From: an uncultured Eubacteriales bacterium
Lineage (GTDB): Bacteria > Bacillota > Clostridia > Christensenellales > UBA1242
DNA: 41,720 nt
Reading direction: 5' to 3'
Assembly (NCBI GenBank): GCA_900552105.1
Contig: URYH01000013.1
Coordinates: 1-41,720, forward strand
The first letter of the stretch is position 1. Every line of letters begins with the position of its first letter. This document shows positions 22,775 through 32,900 of this stretch, piece after piece. The translations under genes were made by a program, and so were the position numbers. Under the pieces are notes generated by a model. The model saw only the letters and a program-made list of their open reading frames with translations. It did not search any database and was not told where the DNA came from.

Positions 22775-22846
22775 ATGGAAACAACTCCCCAATTTGTTTC
22801 CAATATAACGAAAAGAGAGAGGTTCCCCCTCTCTCTGTTTTTATTT
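22775..22846 (+). ncRNA. Candidate C-rich regulatory small RNA
   Basis: Between a good plus-strand promoter and a T-rich tail there are two hairpins and no open frame of note. Hairpin 1: GGAAACAA (22777-22784), loop CTCCCCAAT, TTGTTTCC (22794-22801). Hairpin 2: AGAGAGAGG (22814-22822), loop TTCCC, CCTCTCTCT (22828-22836), then GTTTTTATTT, an intrinsic terminator. Both loops display CUCCCC or UUCCC, able to pair with Shine-Dalgarno GGAGG or GGGGA. This is the layout of Gram-positive C-rich small RNAs such as RsaE/RoxS, whose UCCC loops block translation starts. The region from 22538 to 22859 otherwise holds no gene. Confidence 0.55.
22814..22836 (-). terminator. Terminator of the nth-obgE-yhbY operon (bidirectional with the small RNA)
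   Basis: The 9-bp perfect stem AGAGAGAGG/CCTCTCTCT lies 23 bases after the stop of the gene at 22860-23246. On the minus strand the tail is CTTTTCG, weaker than the plus-strand tail, so its main direction may be plus. Confidence 0.6.
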
Positions 22847-22859
22847 ATAAATTTGATTT

Positions 22860-23246
22860 TTATTCTCTTTCAAGACCTTTGTTTATTTTTCTTTCAACTT
22901 TTGCAAGTGCATCAACCGAATATAACACATCTGTCACATCACATATGACTGTTGACACTTCTTCAAAATCAACATCTGACAATCCGTCAGCCAAAAATCT
23001 TTTTGCTTGATTTGGAGCAACTGCTTTGAGTTGAGCAAAAGTTCGGTCGTCAACAAAAGAATATTCTTCCCACACTTTGACCAAATCAACACCTTTTGCC
23101 GCAAGTTTTTCTTTGTCGTTGTTTAGGGTTTTCATTCCTTTGAGGTCAATGAGTTGTTTTGAATCTGATTTTCCGCAAAAGAAATTAAATTCATTCGTTT
23201 GTCTGTTGTATGCCATAAACAAATCCAATGCTCTAACTTTTTTCAT
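22860..23246 (-). CDS. Hypothetical protein at the end of the nth-obgE-yhbY operon
   Basis: 128 residues, soluble, no family recognised. The N-terminus MKKVRALDLFMAYNRQTNEFNFFCGKSDSKQLIDLKGMKTL is a strand-helix part with one cysteine. The middle is helical (DKEKLAAKGVDLVKVWEEYSFVDDRTFAQLKAV) and the C-terminus acidic then basic (CDVTDVLYSVDALAKVERKINKGLERE). The ATG has GGAGGAG at good spacing and the gene follows yhbY by ten bases, so it is co-transcribed with the RNA-binding and GTPase genes of ribosome assembly. A link to that process is inference from position. Confidence 0.72.
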   Translation of the reverse strand: MKKVRALDLFMAYNRQTNEFNFFCGKSDSKQLIDLKGMKTLNNDKEKLAAKGVDLVKVWEEYSFVDDRTFAQLKAVAPNQAKRFLADGLSDVDFEEVSTVICDVTDVLYSVDALAKVERKINKGLERE

Positions 23247-23256
23247 GTCTCCTCCG

Positions 23257-23550
23257 TTAAATTAAGATATGTTTGATTTTGTCTTTTGAACTAACCTTGA
23301 ACAAAACAATTTTGTTGCCAATCACTTGAACGACATCACAGCCAACATTTTGCGCAATGATTTCGGCAATTTCTTTGGCTGATTGGTCGCAGTTTTGAAG
23401 AACTTTGATTTTTATGAGTTCTCTTGCTTCAAGAAGGTCAGAGACTGCATCAAATGATGTCTGTTTTGTGCCTTCTTTTCCAATCTGCATGCATGGCTCA
23501 AGTTTGTTCGCAAGGCTTCTGAGCGTTGCTCTCTGTTTTGTGTTAATCAT
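23257..23550 (-). CDS. yhbY: YhbY/CRS1-family RNA-binding protein
   Basis: 97 residues, the full family length. The single CRM domain shows LRSLANKLEPCMQIGKEGTKQTSFDAVSDLLEARELIKIKVL, with the conserved IGK-G turn in the GNRA-like RNA-binding loop, and ends VIGNKIVLFK. The bacterial protein associates with pre-50S particles. AAGGAG precedes the ATG. It follows obgE by nine bases, the common obgE-yhbY order in Firmicutes, consistent with both acting in large-subunit assembly. Confidence 0.93.
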   Translation of the reverse strand: MINTKQRATLRSLANKLEPCMQIGKEGTKQTSFDAVSDLLEARELIKIKVLQNCDQSAKEIAEIIAQNVGCDVVQVIGNKIVLFKVSSKDKIKHILI

Positions 23551-23559
23551 GTTTTCTCC

Positions 23560-24825
23560 TTAATCAATATATTCAAATTCAACATCTTTAATGTGAATTG
23601 TGTCACCCTCTTTTGCCCCATGTTCGCGAAGCAAATCCAAAATTCCGTCTTCTTTGAGCCTCTTTTGGAAATATGCAAACGATGTTGGGTCACTGAGAAC
23701 AACACCACGAATGAGTTTGTCGATAAGACCGCCATACACCTCAAAACTTCCGTCATCAAAGCGGCGAACATAAAGGCTCGTTGTATCCCTTTCGTCAAGT
23801 CGCTCTTGTTCAACAACAAGTGGCTCTGGCTTTGGAATTTTTTTGAGTTTTCCGGCAATCATGTCAATCAATTCTTTTGTGTGATAATGCGTGACGGACG
23901 AAATGTCAATCACAGTTGTGCCTTTTGGCAACTTGCTCACAAATTCATCGATTTTTGACTTGTCATAGAGCATGTCACACTTTGTGAGAACAACAATCTG
24001 CTCGAGTGACGCAAGTTTTTTGCTGTAGTGAGCGAGTTCTTCATTAATCTTTTGATAGTCCTCAAAAGCATCTCGTCCTTCAACTCCAGATATGTCAACC
24101 ATGTGTAAAATCAAACGCACACGCTCAACATGTCGCAAGAAATCAAAACCAAGTCCAGCACCTTCGCTCGCACCCTCAATAAGCCCTGGAATGTCGGCAA
24201 TCACAAACGAATCGTCGCCATGCGCCACAACCCCAAGATTTGGCACAAGCGTCGTGAAATGATAGTTCGCAATCTTTGGTCGTGCATTTGAAATGACTGA
24301 AAGCAAAGTGCTTTTCCCAACATTAGGAAACCCAACAAGCCCAACATCAGCAATGGTTTTGAGTTCCAAAATAACTTCATATTCTTTCGTCACTTCGCCA
24401 GTTTGAGAAAAGTTTGGTGCTTGGCGTGTTGGCGACTTATAGAAGTTGTTGCCTTTGCCACCTGCACCACCCGACAAAATCACAACTCGTTTGCCGTCCT
24501 CGGTCATGTCTGCAAGAATGTTGTTGTTTTCAGCATTGCGAATGACCGTTCCGCATGGAACAGCAATCTCAATGTCTTTTCCGCTCTTGCCTGTGCGAAA
24601 ATTCTGCTCTCCTCCAAGCCCGTTTTCAGCAACGAACTTTTTGTGAAATTTGAAATTATAGAGCGTGTTCAAGTTGTTTTTTGCAACAAACACAACATCT
24701 CCACCTTTTCCGCCATCTCCACCGTCTGGTCCACCATTCATTGTAAGTTTGGAGCGAAAGAATGACACCTTGCCATTTCCCCCGTCTCCCGCTTTAATCT
24801 TTATTTTCACTCTGTCCAGAAACAT
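23560..24825 (-). CDS. obgE: GTPase ObgE/CgtA
   Basis: 421 residues. The N-terminal Obg glycine-rich domain (1-158: GDGGNGKVSFFRSK, GGPDGGDGGKGGDVVF, GGAGGKGNNFYKS) is followed by the GTPase domain with P-loop GFPNVGKSTL, switch G3 DIPGLIEGA, G4 TKCD, and G5 SSV, and a C-terminal OCT domain (about 345-421) typical of Gram-positive members. It is essential for 50S maturation and links growth to stress. The ATG at 24825 has AGGAG and gives the exact family start MFLDRVKIKIKAGDGG. It overlaps the 3' end of nth by 32 bases. Confidence 0.97.
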   Translation of the reverse strand: MFLDRVKIKIKAGDGGNGKVSFFRSKLTMNGGPDGGDGGKGGDVVFVAKNNLNTLYNFKFHKKFVAENGLGGEQNFRTGKSGKDIEIAVPCGTVIRNAENNNILADMTEDGKRVVILSGGAGGKGNNFYKSPTRQAPNFSQTGEVTKEYEVILELKTIADVGLVGFPNVGKSTLLSVISNARPKIANYHFTTLVPNLGVVAHGDDSFVIADIPGLIEGASEGAGLGFDFLRHVERVRLILHMVDISGVEGRDAFEDYQKINEELAHYSKKLASLEQIVVLTKCDMLYDKSKIDEFVSKLPKGTTVIDISSVTHYHTKELIDMIAGKLKKIPKPEPLVVEQERLDERDTTSLYVRRFDDGSFEVYGGLIDKLIRGVVLSDPTSFAYFQKRLKEDGILDLLREHGAKEGDTIHIKDVEFEYID

Positions 24826-25444
24826 ATTTTCTCCTATATTTACATTCGTCCCAAAATGGACATCCCTCACACTGGGGCTTTTTTGCAGTGCATCGATATC
24901 TTCCAAATAATACTAACATATAGTGCAAGTTTGTCCAATCATTTGGCTTAAACTTTTTTTGAAGTTGCTTCTCACACTCCAAAACATTTTTCGCCCGCAC
25001 GAGCCCCAATCGGTTTGAAACTCGAAAAACATGCGTGTCAACAGCAATCGTATTCTTTCCAAATCCAACACCCAAAACAACATTGGCGGTCTTTCTTCCA
25101 ACACCATCAAGTGTCACCAACTCGTCAAACTCGCTCGGAATTTCTCCGCCGAATTTTTCAACCACTTTTTGGCTCATTAAAATCAAATTCTTGGCTTTTG
25201 CTTGATATAACCCACAGGTCTTTATCATGCCTTCAAGTTCACGAACATCAGCACTCGCAAGAGTCTCAATTGTTGGATATTTTTCAAACAACGCTGGCGT
25301 CACCATGTTCACCCGCTTGTCAGTACATTGTGCCGACAAAATCACCGCAACAATCAACTGATAGTTGTTTTCAAAATTCAATTCACAATGCGGGTTGGGA
25401 TACATCTTTTCAAGTTCCGCCAAAACAAATTTGCTGTCAATCAT
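24794..25444 (-). CDS. nth: Endonuclease III (DNA glycosylase/AP lyase)
   Basis: 216 residues. It removes oxidised pyrimidines and nicks abasic sites. The helix-hairpin-helix LDGVGRKTANVVL carries catalytic Lys118, Asp136 lies in AVDTHVFR, and the 4Fe-4S loop has C185-x6-C192-x2-C195-x5-C201. The start ATG at 25444 gives the family's first helix, but there is no ribosome binding site. A TATAAT box ends only seven bases upstream, suggesting a leaderless message. A later ATG (codon 14) would remove the first helix. It is first in the nth-obgE-yhbY-hypothetical operon; the end overlaps obgE, suggesting coupled expression. Confidence 0.95.
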   Translation of the reverse strand: MIDSKFVLAELEKMYPNPHCELNFENNYQLIVAVILSAQCTDKRVNMVTPALFEKYPTIETLASADVRELEGMIKTCGLYQAKAKNLILMSQKVVEKFGGEIPSEFDELVTLDGVGRKTANVVLGVGFGKNTIAVDTHVFRVSNRLGLVRAKNVLECEKQLQKKFKPNDWTNLHYMLVLFGRYRCTAKKPQCEGCPFWDECKYRRKYVSGQSENKD

Positions 25445-25450
25445 ATTGTT

Positions 25451-25478
25451 ATTATATACAAAATTTTCAATTTGACAA
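25451..25478 (-). promoter_or_regulatory. Promoter of nth, placed for a leaderless transcript
   Basis: Minus strand TTGTCA (25478-25473), 16 bases, TATAAT (25456-25451). The nth ATG begins at 25444, seven bases after the -10 box, which is where transcription should start. Confidence 0.7.
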
Positions 25479-25483
25479 ACAAA

Positions 25484-25512
25484 AAAAATCCACCTAATAG
25501 GAGGATTTTTTT
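25484..25512 (-). terminator. Intrinsic terminator of the surface-protein operon
   Basis: AAATCC-A-CCT (25486-25495) and AGG-A-GGATTT (25499-25508) pair over nine bases with one A-A mismatch and a three-base loop. U runs lie on both sides, so it works in either direction; it ends transcription coming from the gene at 25700-26845. Confidence 0.7.
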
Positions 25513-25525
25513 GTTTTTTATCAAG

Positions 25526-25691
25526 GTTTTACGAGATGTCTCGCCAAAGGTTCTGGCCTACGATGTCGACTGTCCGACATGACAATATGGGTTTGACGAG
25601 ATTTCTCCCCAATGGTCGAGTCTTTGGGGTTGACTGGACGGTCCGCTTCGCTCCCCGGATGTCGGCTTTCAGCCTCAATGGCGAAATGACA
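25526..25691. repeat. Two degenerate copies of a GC-rich interspersed intergenic repeat
   Basis: Copy A is about 25526-25583 and copy B about 25589-25691. Each begins with a match to GGTTTNACGAGATNTCTC and ends with a match to GANATGACA, so the ends are partly inverted (TGTCATNTCG against GAGANATCTC). Copy A is shorter inside. The stretch is visibly richer in G+C than everything around it. The pattern resembles the interspersed repeats that read TGTCATTTCG...GAGAAATCTC in many gut bacterial genomes. An in-frame ORF across it is a by-product. No transposase is present. Confidence 0.6.
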
Positions 25692-25699
25692 TGATTGAA

Positions 25700-26845
25700 T
25701 CAAAGGCTCAGTTCTTGATCAGAGTATGTCACACTCTCTTGTTGAGTCACGGTTTGCTCAAGTTCTTTTGCTTCTTTCTCCGCTTCTTTTTGTTTCATCA
25801 AGTCCGCGTATGCATTCCAATCAAAACCTGTCACATTGCCATTTTCATTTCTTGTCGAAATCTCTTCAATCTCCGCCTGCGCCTGCGCCTCATCGTTTTT
25901 AGTTGATGTAGAGTCATACAAACTTTCGTAAGTTGAACCAAAATCAATACCCAAATCATCAAAAATACTGAATGATTTATAAAATAGATTTACATCCGCA
26001 TCGCCATTTTTAATTTTTTCTCTCAATCCCTCAACGCCGAATTTTTCTTGTGCATTATGAAATGATATTTCAAGCAAAAAATATTGCTTCGATTCCTCCC
26101 CTTTCATTTCAATAGCCAAAATGCACTTGTTCGAATATGCTGCGGCATATGGATCAACCAGTCCAGAGTTGACAAGTTTGGCTTCGTATCCATTTGATAT
26201 TAAATTTGCAATTGTTGGTTCATTAATGACATAGTTGTTAAAAATGTTTGAACAAAATTCATCATCTTTCTTATAGATCATGTGAAGTTCGTGCATATCA
26301 ACATCTTTTGACTCGTTTAACTTTGTTACAAACTCTTCAGGTGTCTTTGAGTTAACAATTTGATCATTTCCTACAAATATTTCATAATAAATCTGCTCCA
26401 TAAAATAGACATCAGCATCTTTTACAATGGTGTTGGCAATGACGAGCAAATTATTTCCATTTTTCATAATTTTGTCTATTGACAAAATTTCTGATTCCAT
26501 ATTTGGATATGATTCCAATTTCTGACATTTGCTTTTTTGTATTTCTTTCACAACTTTAAGAACAGAAAGATATGTTTTTTGTTCTTCCAATTCTTTTTTT
26601 TCTTCTTCTGTTGCATCTTCAGGAATTGTGATTCCACTGTTTATTTTGTCGTCAATATTTTCAAGCTTCTCTTTGATTTTATCACTTTCTGCTATCTCTT
26701 CTGTCGAATAATCTCTGCTTGGCTTCTGTTTTTCTTGTTCCTCTTGCCTCTCTTGCTTCTTGATTTGAGGCACAACAATACATACCGTTGCCACAATCGA
26801 GGCAAGCGCCAACCCTGCGATTACTATTTTAGAACCTTTTTTCAT
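25700..26845 (-). CDS. Membrane-anchored coiled-coil protein of unknown function
   Basis: 381 residues from an ATG with AGAGGT. Residues 6-26 are one hydrophobic segment after a Lys-rich start, acting as signal anchor; the single Cys in it lacks a proper lipobox (TVC preceded by Ala), so a lipoprotein is unlikely. Residues about 30-115 are highly charged Glu/Lys/Gln repeats (KKQERQEEQEKQKPSR, EEKKELEEQK), probably coiled coil. Residues 120-330 form a mixed alpha-beta domain, with an acidic tail containing NDEAQAQAEIEEI and a Gln/Glu-rich end. It lies 61 bases after the giant surface-protein gene with no terminator between, so it is co-transcribed and likely extracytoplasmic. No family was recognised; a role in handling the giant protein is possible but only inferred. 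Confidence 0.72.
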   Translation of the reverse strand: MKKGSKIVIAGLALASIVATVCIVVPQIKKQERQEEQEKQKPSRDYSTEEIAESDKIKEKLENIDDKINSGITIPEDATEEEKKELEEQKTYLSVLKVVKEIQKSKCQKLESYPNMESEILSIDKIMKNGNNLLVIANTIVKDADVYFMEQIYYEIFVGNDQIVNSKTPEEFVTKLNESKDVDMHELHMIYKKDDEFCSNIFNNYVINEPTIANLISNGYEAKLVNSGLVDPYAAAYSNKCILAIEMKGEESKQYFLLEISFHNAQEKFGVEGLREKIKNGDADVNLFYKSFSIFDDLGIDFGSTYESLYDSTSTKNDEAQAQAEIEEISTRNENGNVTGFDWNAYADLMKQKEAEKEAKELEQTVTQQESVTYSDQELSL

Positions 26846-26906
26846 ATTTAACCTCTGTCTTAAGTATACTAAAAATTTCAATTTTGTCAATATGCTTTTA
26901 TCTTAT

Positions 26907-29900
26907 TTATGTTGCGCCGCCAACATCTATTACATAATGATTTTTTAAATTCGAGAAAGTATACACGTATCCGTTTCCAACTGTCTGATCTAGACTTGGT
27001 GATCCTGTTGTTGCAATGCGAAATTCGCCAGTGTTCGGATTCTGCGCTGATATATTTCCAATTTGATTATAGGTGTATAATTTAAAACTAGTTTTACCTT
27101 GTTCGTTTCCTTGTCCCGTAACATTTATTGTAGCCTTTGAGTTTGTGTAAGCATCGCATAAATATGTCGTCGCATGTGTCGTCCCAGATCTGATATATGT
27201 TGCGCCTCCAGCTCCAGATCCACTACCGCTTATTCTATATGAAAAAAGTTGTTTCATTGTGGAGTCGTTCGCTGTATCAATTGAAGAACCAGTGGATTTC
27301 ACACCTAAAATTTCCGACGGTTGCATCCCGAATTGTCTAGTAAAAGAATAATAATTCGAAATTATAACAATTTTATATGTTAATGTAAAAACACCCGAAG
27401 CATTACATGTTGAAATTTGAGAACTTTGATTGTTTACGAAAACTTTCGCACCTGCCGAAAATCCTTTTCCATTTAATTGATTTATATATGGTTGTATATC
27501 TATATCATACCTGTTAAAAGTTCCCAAACAATTTGTATATGTTTGAAGATTGACTGAAAGTTTTATTAACAAACCTGAAGAAGTTCCCGCAAAAGCATTT
27601 GAACCAATTGATGGAGGGGTGGTTGGCTTAAACTCGATTGTTGACATTTTTGAGCAATTATTGAACGCCTGGCTTCCAATGCTTGTTATGCGTGCTGGAA
27701 TTGTAATTTTAATCAACCCTGCATTTATAAAGCAATAATTTGGAATTGTTGTTAAAGATTCACTTAAAGTTACACTACTTAATTTTGAACAATCAGCAAA
27801 TGCCCATTCACCAATTTCAGTTGCTTTGGTAATAGAAATTGACGTCAACGCTGTTTTCTGGAACGCTGCATTGCCAATTTTTGTTATTGTGTCCGCTCCG
27901 CTCGCAGTTGTCAAAGCTGTGCAATATTTGAAAGCATTTTTATTAATGACTGCATTGTTAAATTTTATAGTTTTGACTGTTGAGTTTGATTTGCCAAACA
28001 ATGAATAAGTTGCATTTTCATCTCCAATAGTCAACATTAATCCAAAGTCAACAATTTCAAGGTTTGATATCCCCGAAATTAACCCATCTTCTGTTAATCT
28101 GACGACTTGTTCGCTTCTAAATTTGTTGGTTCCATATGATAAATAGTTTGGAACAACAACCGATGTCAAGTTTCCACGATAACCAATTATTCGATGTGTT
28201 CCATTATTGACAACAATTGTTTGTGTGGAATAGTCATAATCAATGTTTTCAAGAATCCAATCAAAGAAGTCATGGCTATCGGTTGTGTAATAACCATCTT
28301 GATTTATTGTTTTTATATCTTGTGTAAGTGTCCCCAAATGGTATCCATCTGTCCAGTGATGCCACGTTGCATCGCTAAACGAACTGATGCTGAGTGATTT
28401 GTCTTTGAGACCTTGAATCTGAATTCTGTAAAGACTTCCACAGCCATTGAGAGCAGAGGATGTTCCGTTTGTGACTGACAAATCCAATGTTTGAGCATCA
28501 GTTGTAATCAAAGTTAATATTTTTATATTGCTTGTTTTATTTTTTTCAACAAAGCAATTTTCTCTCAGCACCAATGTCTTTGCCAAGATTTTTACTTCTG
28601 AAAGAATGGTGGTTCCAGCAAAAGCAAAACTTTGTATTCTTAAGTCAGCTTCAGAATTGATTTCGACGTATGGCAATGAAGTGCAATTTTGGAAAGCGTA
28701 ACCATCAATTGATGTGCACAAAGGATTGAACGAAACTGAGTTAAGTCCTCTGCAATCAGCAAACGCATATTGCTTCAAATCGTTTACATTTTCAACAGTT
28801 TGCAAACTGCTGCAGCCAGAAAATGCCCTCTTTCCAACATATGAACATTTTGAATTGAATGTCGCCAATTTAAGATTTGTGCAATTTGCAAAAGAATTAC
28901 TTTTGTAATCCGGATAATCAGAATCATATACTGTCCCCAAGTTTTTTGCAAATTCAAGATTTGAACAAGAATAGAAGGCATATGCGCCAACTGTATAAAC
29001 AGTATGTGATTGAATTCCACGAACGGACGTGCTCATATAGAATGCGTAATCTCCAACCTCACTTAGCCCAGAGAAATCAAGTGTGATTGAACCCAGTTTG
29101 CAATTATAACAAGCATAATCTTCAATTACACTAATTGTGCTTGAAATTGTACTATCAGACATTGTCAATTTCATTGGATGAGCATATAGTGTTGTTTTTG
29201 AAGCATTATATAACGCTCCACCATAAACCTTATAATTTGATTGGGAAGAAAAATTGAGCTTGAACTCCAACAAGCTTGTTAATTGTGTGAAGTTTGTTGA
29301 CGGACTGAGACTTTCTATATCACTTGGAAGTTGAATTCTCTCAATGATGCAGTTCTTGTTGAGAGAAATGTCAAACTCAACATTGAAACCACCCCCAGGC
29401 AGAAGAATATATTTAACTGAGCTAGGTGCTAAATTTTTTAGTGCATCGGTCGCAAGTCCCCGAACATATGAATGGTTAATTATTTTTGGCACAACAAGAA
29501 AGTTTGCAGATTTTGCACCTGTCGAAGACAAAAGTGCACCACTTGCACCAGATCCATTATATACATAATATCCCAAATCTTTTTCACTATATGTGATCCA
29601 TCCAAAGACAGGAATTTGAGTACCAAAAATAGTAGTTTTATATCCAGTTATTCCCCACTTTTTGAATTCTTTTGTTCCAGCTTCCCAAGCGGCAGAATCA
29701 TACTCGGCATATCTGGCATATAGTTTTAGGCGAGTTGCTGATGATGATTTTATCTCATCAATTGGGCGAGAATAGGTGTTGGAAGTGTCATAGCGCGTGT
29801 CAGTGAAATCAAGTTTGTCTTTGTCATCACTGAAATAATAGAATTCTGCGTTTCCATTGGTGAGAGACTCAGCAGAGCTTATATTGAATGTGTAGGTGCC

Positions 29901-32900
29901 GCCAGAAATTGCTGTTGTATATCTTGGAATATCGCCAGTTCCGCCATTTATATTAAGTGAGATTGGCATCACTGCAACAAATGCAGATATAGTTTTTCCG
30001 CCAGTTACTTCAAAGGCATCAAAAACAAACTGATTTTTCACACCCACATAATCATAACCAAACTCTTTATTTTGACCAGAGTGACTATATATGCTAAATA
30101 TTGAATTTGTAAATTTGTTTGTTAAGGTGATTGTCAACATTGCCCCATATGGTGCACCTGAAATGATATATTTGTTTTGCTCTTTTGAAATTTGCGATGC
30201 ATTCAATTGTTTATCGTTTGCATCTACCTCAATTGAGAAAACATCAGTCATATCAAGATTTTCCAAAAGGTTTGATCCAAAGTTTTGATTACCCTTAAAA
30301 TTAACGATTATGCTATATTCGACTGCACTTGTTTCAATGGCAATATGAGTGCTTTTTCCAAGTGTTCCATCAAAATTTTGTGATTGAATTGCTTCTGTTA
30401 GGTTGCCTTGATAGGAAGAATATGGAGTGGTTGCTAATGAAGATTGTGTTATATATTCAAAATAATCAATTCGTCTTATTGTTGTTGGTCTAGTTGTGGT
30501 TATTTTGATTGTGTATTGAAGACGTCCATTTGCCGCAAAAGTTTGCCCATTGTCAACAAAGTCATATTTATTTGTTGATATGAATGAGTAGGTCGAGCCA
30601 CTGGTGTGAGTGTAGAAATAAACCCTTATCCAATTATTATCTTTATATATTGCATACAAGGAAACATAGTTGTCAGTCACTGCTGGATTTTGATAAAGAT
30701 CACCTGTCACTGTGGTTTTTTTAACATACATTGAAGAATATGGATTTGAACCAAGAGCCTGAGTTTGAGTATATGACCAAAATCCTCGATCCTTGAGTGT
30801 TTCCATATACCCTTCATCTGCAACATAAACAGAAATTTTGTTTGTTGAGTTGAAAAGCTTTCCGTCAAATGTGACAGAAGAAGATGCTTTTGTGAATGTC
30901 ATTGCTGTGATTTGACAGTTATTGAACACATATTTTCCATATACATTTATACTTAGCCCATCATCAGAATATTCAGATATATCAGACCTTCCCGCAAACA
31001 CATATGCCCCAAGTTTTGTGATTCCGCTTGGAATTGATGAAACAGCGATGTTTGAATTTGCGCAAACAAGAGTTTTGCCGTTTGAGATTGTGATGTAATT
31101 TTTGTCATTGCTGATTGCAAATGAATATGTGATTGATGAAAGGCGTGTTTGATTGAATTTTGCTTCTTTTGTGGTTGTGAGTGAGCCTTCTTCCATATTT
31201 GTCAATTTTGTTGGGAAATAAATTGGACCATTTGCTTGACTCATTGCAAAAGCACCAGTTTTTATTGTTGTTACTGTTTTTGGAAGAATTATTGTCGTGC
31301 CAGAATAGAGCGACGCATCTGCTCTCAAATTTGAAAGAATGGTTGTTGTTGCCACACCTCCAATTTCCTTTGGAATGGCACCCGAAGAAACAGAACTTTT
31401 AAGTTGAAATTCGCCTTTTTTTGTGGTGTCATATTTTGACGAATCTATTGGTGTGAAGAATTGACCTTCAAGAATATAATAACCAGTTGGACCTTCATTT
31501 AATAAACCAGCTGCATATTCAAATCCAGTATCCAATCTTTGAGAATTATTTAAGAAATAATACAATTCTGCTTCGGCTTGTTTTTCTTTGTCATAATATT
31601 CCGGAATTGTGAAAGTTGAAAAATTATTTTGGATAAGACTTGCTCCACCAATTTTTTCATATTGCTTTGTTATGTCGTCATACTTCATGCCCAATGGAGT
31701 ATAAAGACCGCTCAATCGCAAAATGACAGGTGCATAAACTGTGTCAATCACAATCACATAATCATTTTTAATATTGCTCCAAGTCTTTATATTTGTCGAA
31801 TTAAATCTTGAGTTCGTGCCAATATTTGTGGACTTTACACTTTCGTATTTCCACTCCAAATTTGCATTTTCAATCTTATTTCCATCGTCATCAGTTGCTT
31901 TCGCATATCTGTATGAAACGATTGCATATGAACTTTTTGGCAAAATGCGTGACAAAGTAAATGATCTGTTAAACAAGACAGAAGCTGCATATAATTCGTA
32001 TGATTTTCCATTGAATGTCGCACTTGTTGGATTAGAAAGTCCTGTTGACGTTTTATCAATACCCGAGTCAAGATATATAGAAATGTTTTGATTTCTTGTT
32101 TTGAAGTATGCTTTTATATGCCAGTCGCCATTACGTTTGAATTTGTCTATATTGTGAGTATATGTGGAAACTGTAAATTTGTCAGCAAGCAGTGTAATTT
32201 CGTTCTCTGTGCTGCCACCATTAACTGAATAAGTTAATGTGTTAAGAATATATCCTTGATCGCTCTTGAATGTCACAACAACATCGAGAGCCCAATCTTC
32301 TCGGAAATAATCTTTATATGTTGTCCCCGCCCCGAAAGCATCTTTATAGTTTTCGAATGAATTTGTGTAGGTTGCGCCACTTTGCGACTCGGATTTGTTA
32401 ATAATGGTTATTGCTTCTCCACCAATCTCACCTTCTCCGAATGTCGCAATAACTTTGAATATTTGATACCATATGCTGTTTGAAATTTGTGCGTAAGGAA
32501 TTTCGACCAAGGTTGGGTTGCCTTCGTAAACAAATGCGCCATTTTGGAAGCCAAGTTTGTCTGTTGTGTTGGAGTTGTATCTACCACCCCATTTATTTAG
32601 ATAATTCACAACTTGTCCGCTCGGAACATAAACTTTTAATGATTTGGTTGTGCCATCAAACATTTTTTCTGCACATGTCACACTAGCCGCATTAAGTTTG
32701 AATACAAATTGATTTAAGTTTTTGCAATCGGCAAACGCATATTTGCCATATGACACAACAACTCCAGAATCATCAAATGTTTGAATTCCAGAATCTGCAA
32801 ATGCATATGACGCAATATAATTAGCATTGACATTATTAATATCTTTTTTGTTGGAACCTAGTGCAAACTGATAAATTATCTTTGGTTTATCCGCTGATTT

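Noticed and set aside
22579..22803. 74-residue minus-strand frame between rpsU and the nth operon end
   Set aside because: Phe/Ile/Asn-rich translation of AT-rich DNA with no binding site; it runs opposite the promoter and first hairpin of the small RNA candidate.
25521..25703. 60-residue minus-strand frame over the GC-rich repeat
   Set aside because: The frame is a by-product of the two repeat units and has no binding site.
25700..26845. Lipoprotein call for the 381-residue protein
   Set aside because: The only Cys in the hydrophobic segment is preceded by ATV, which lacks the small residue required just before the lipobox Cys.
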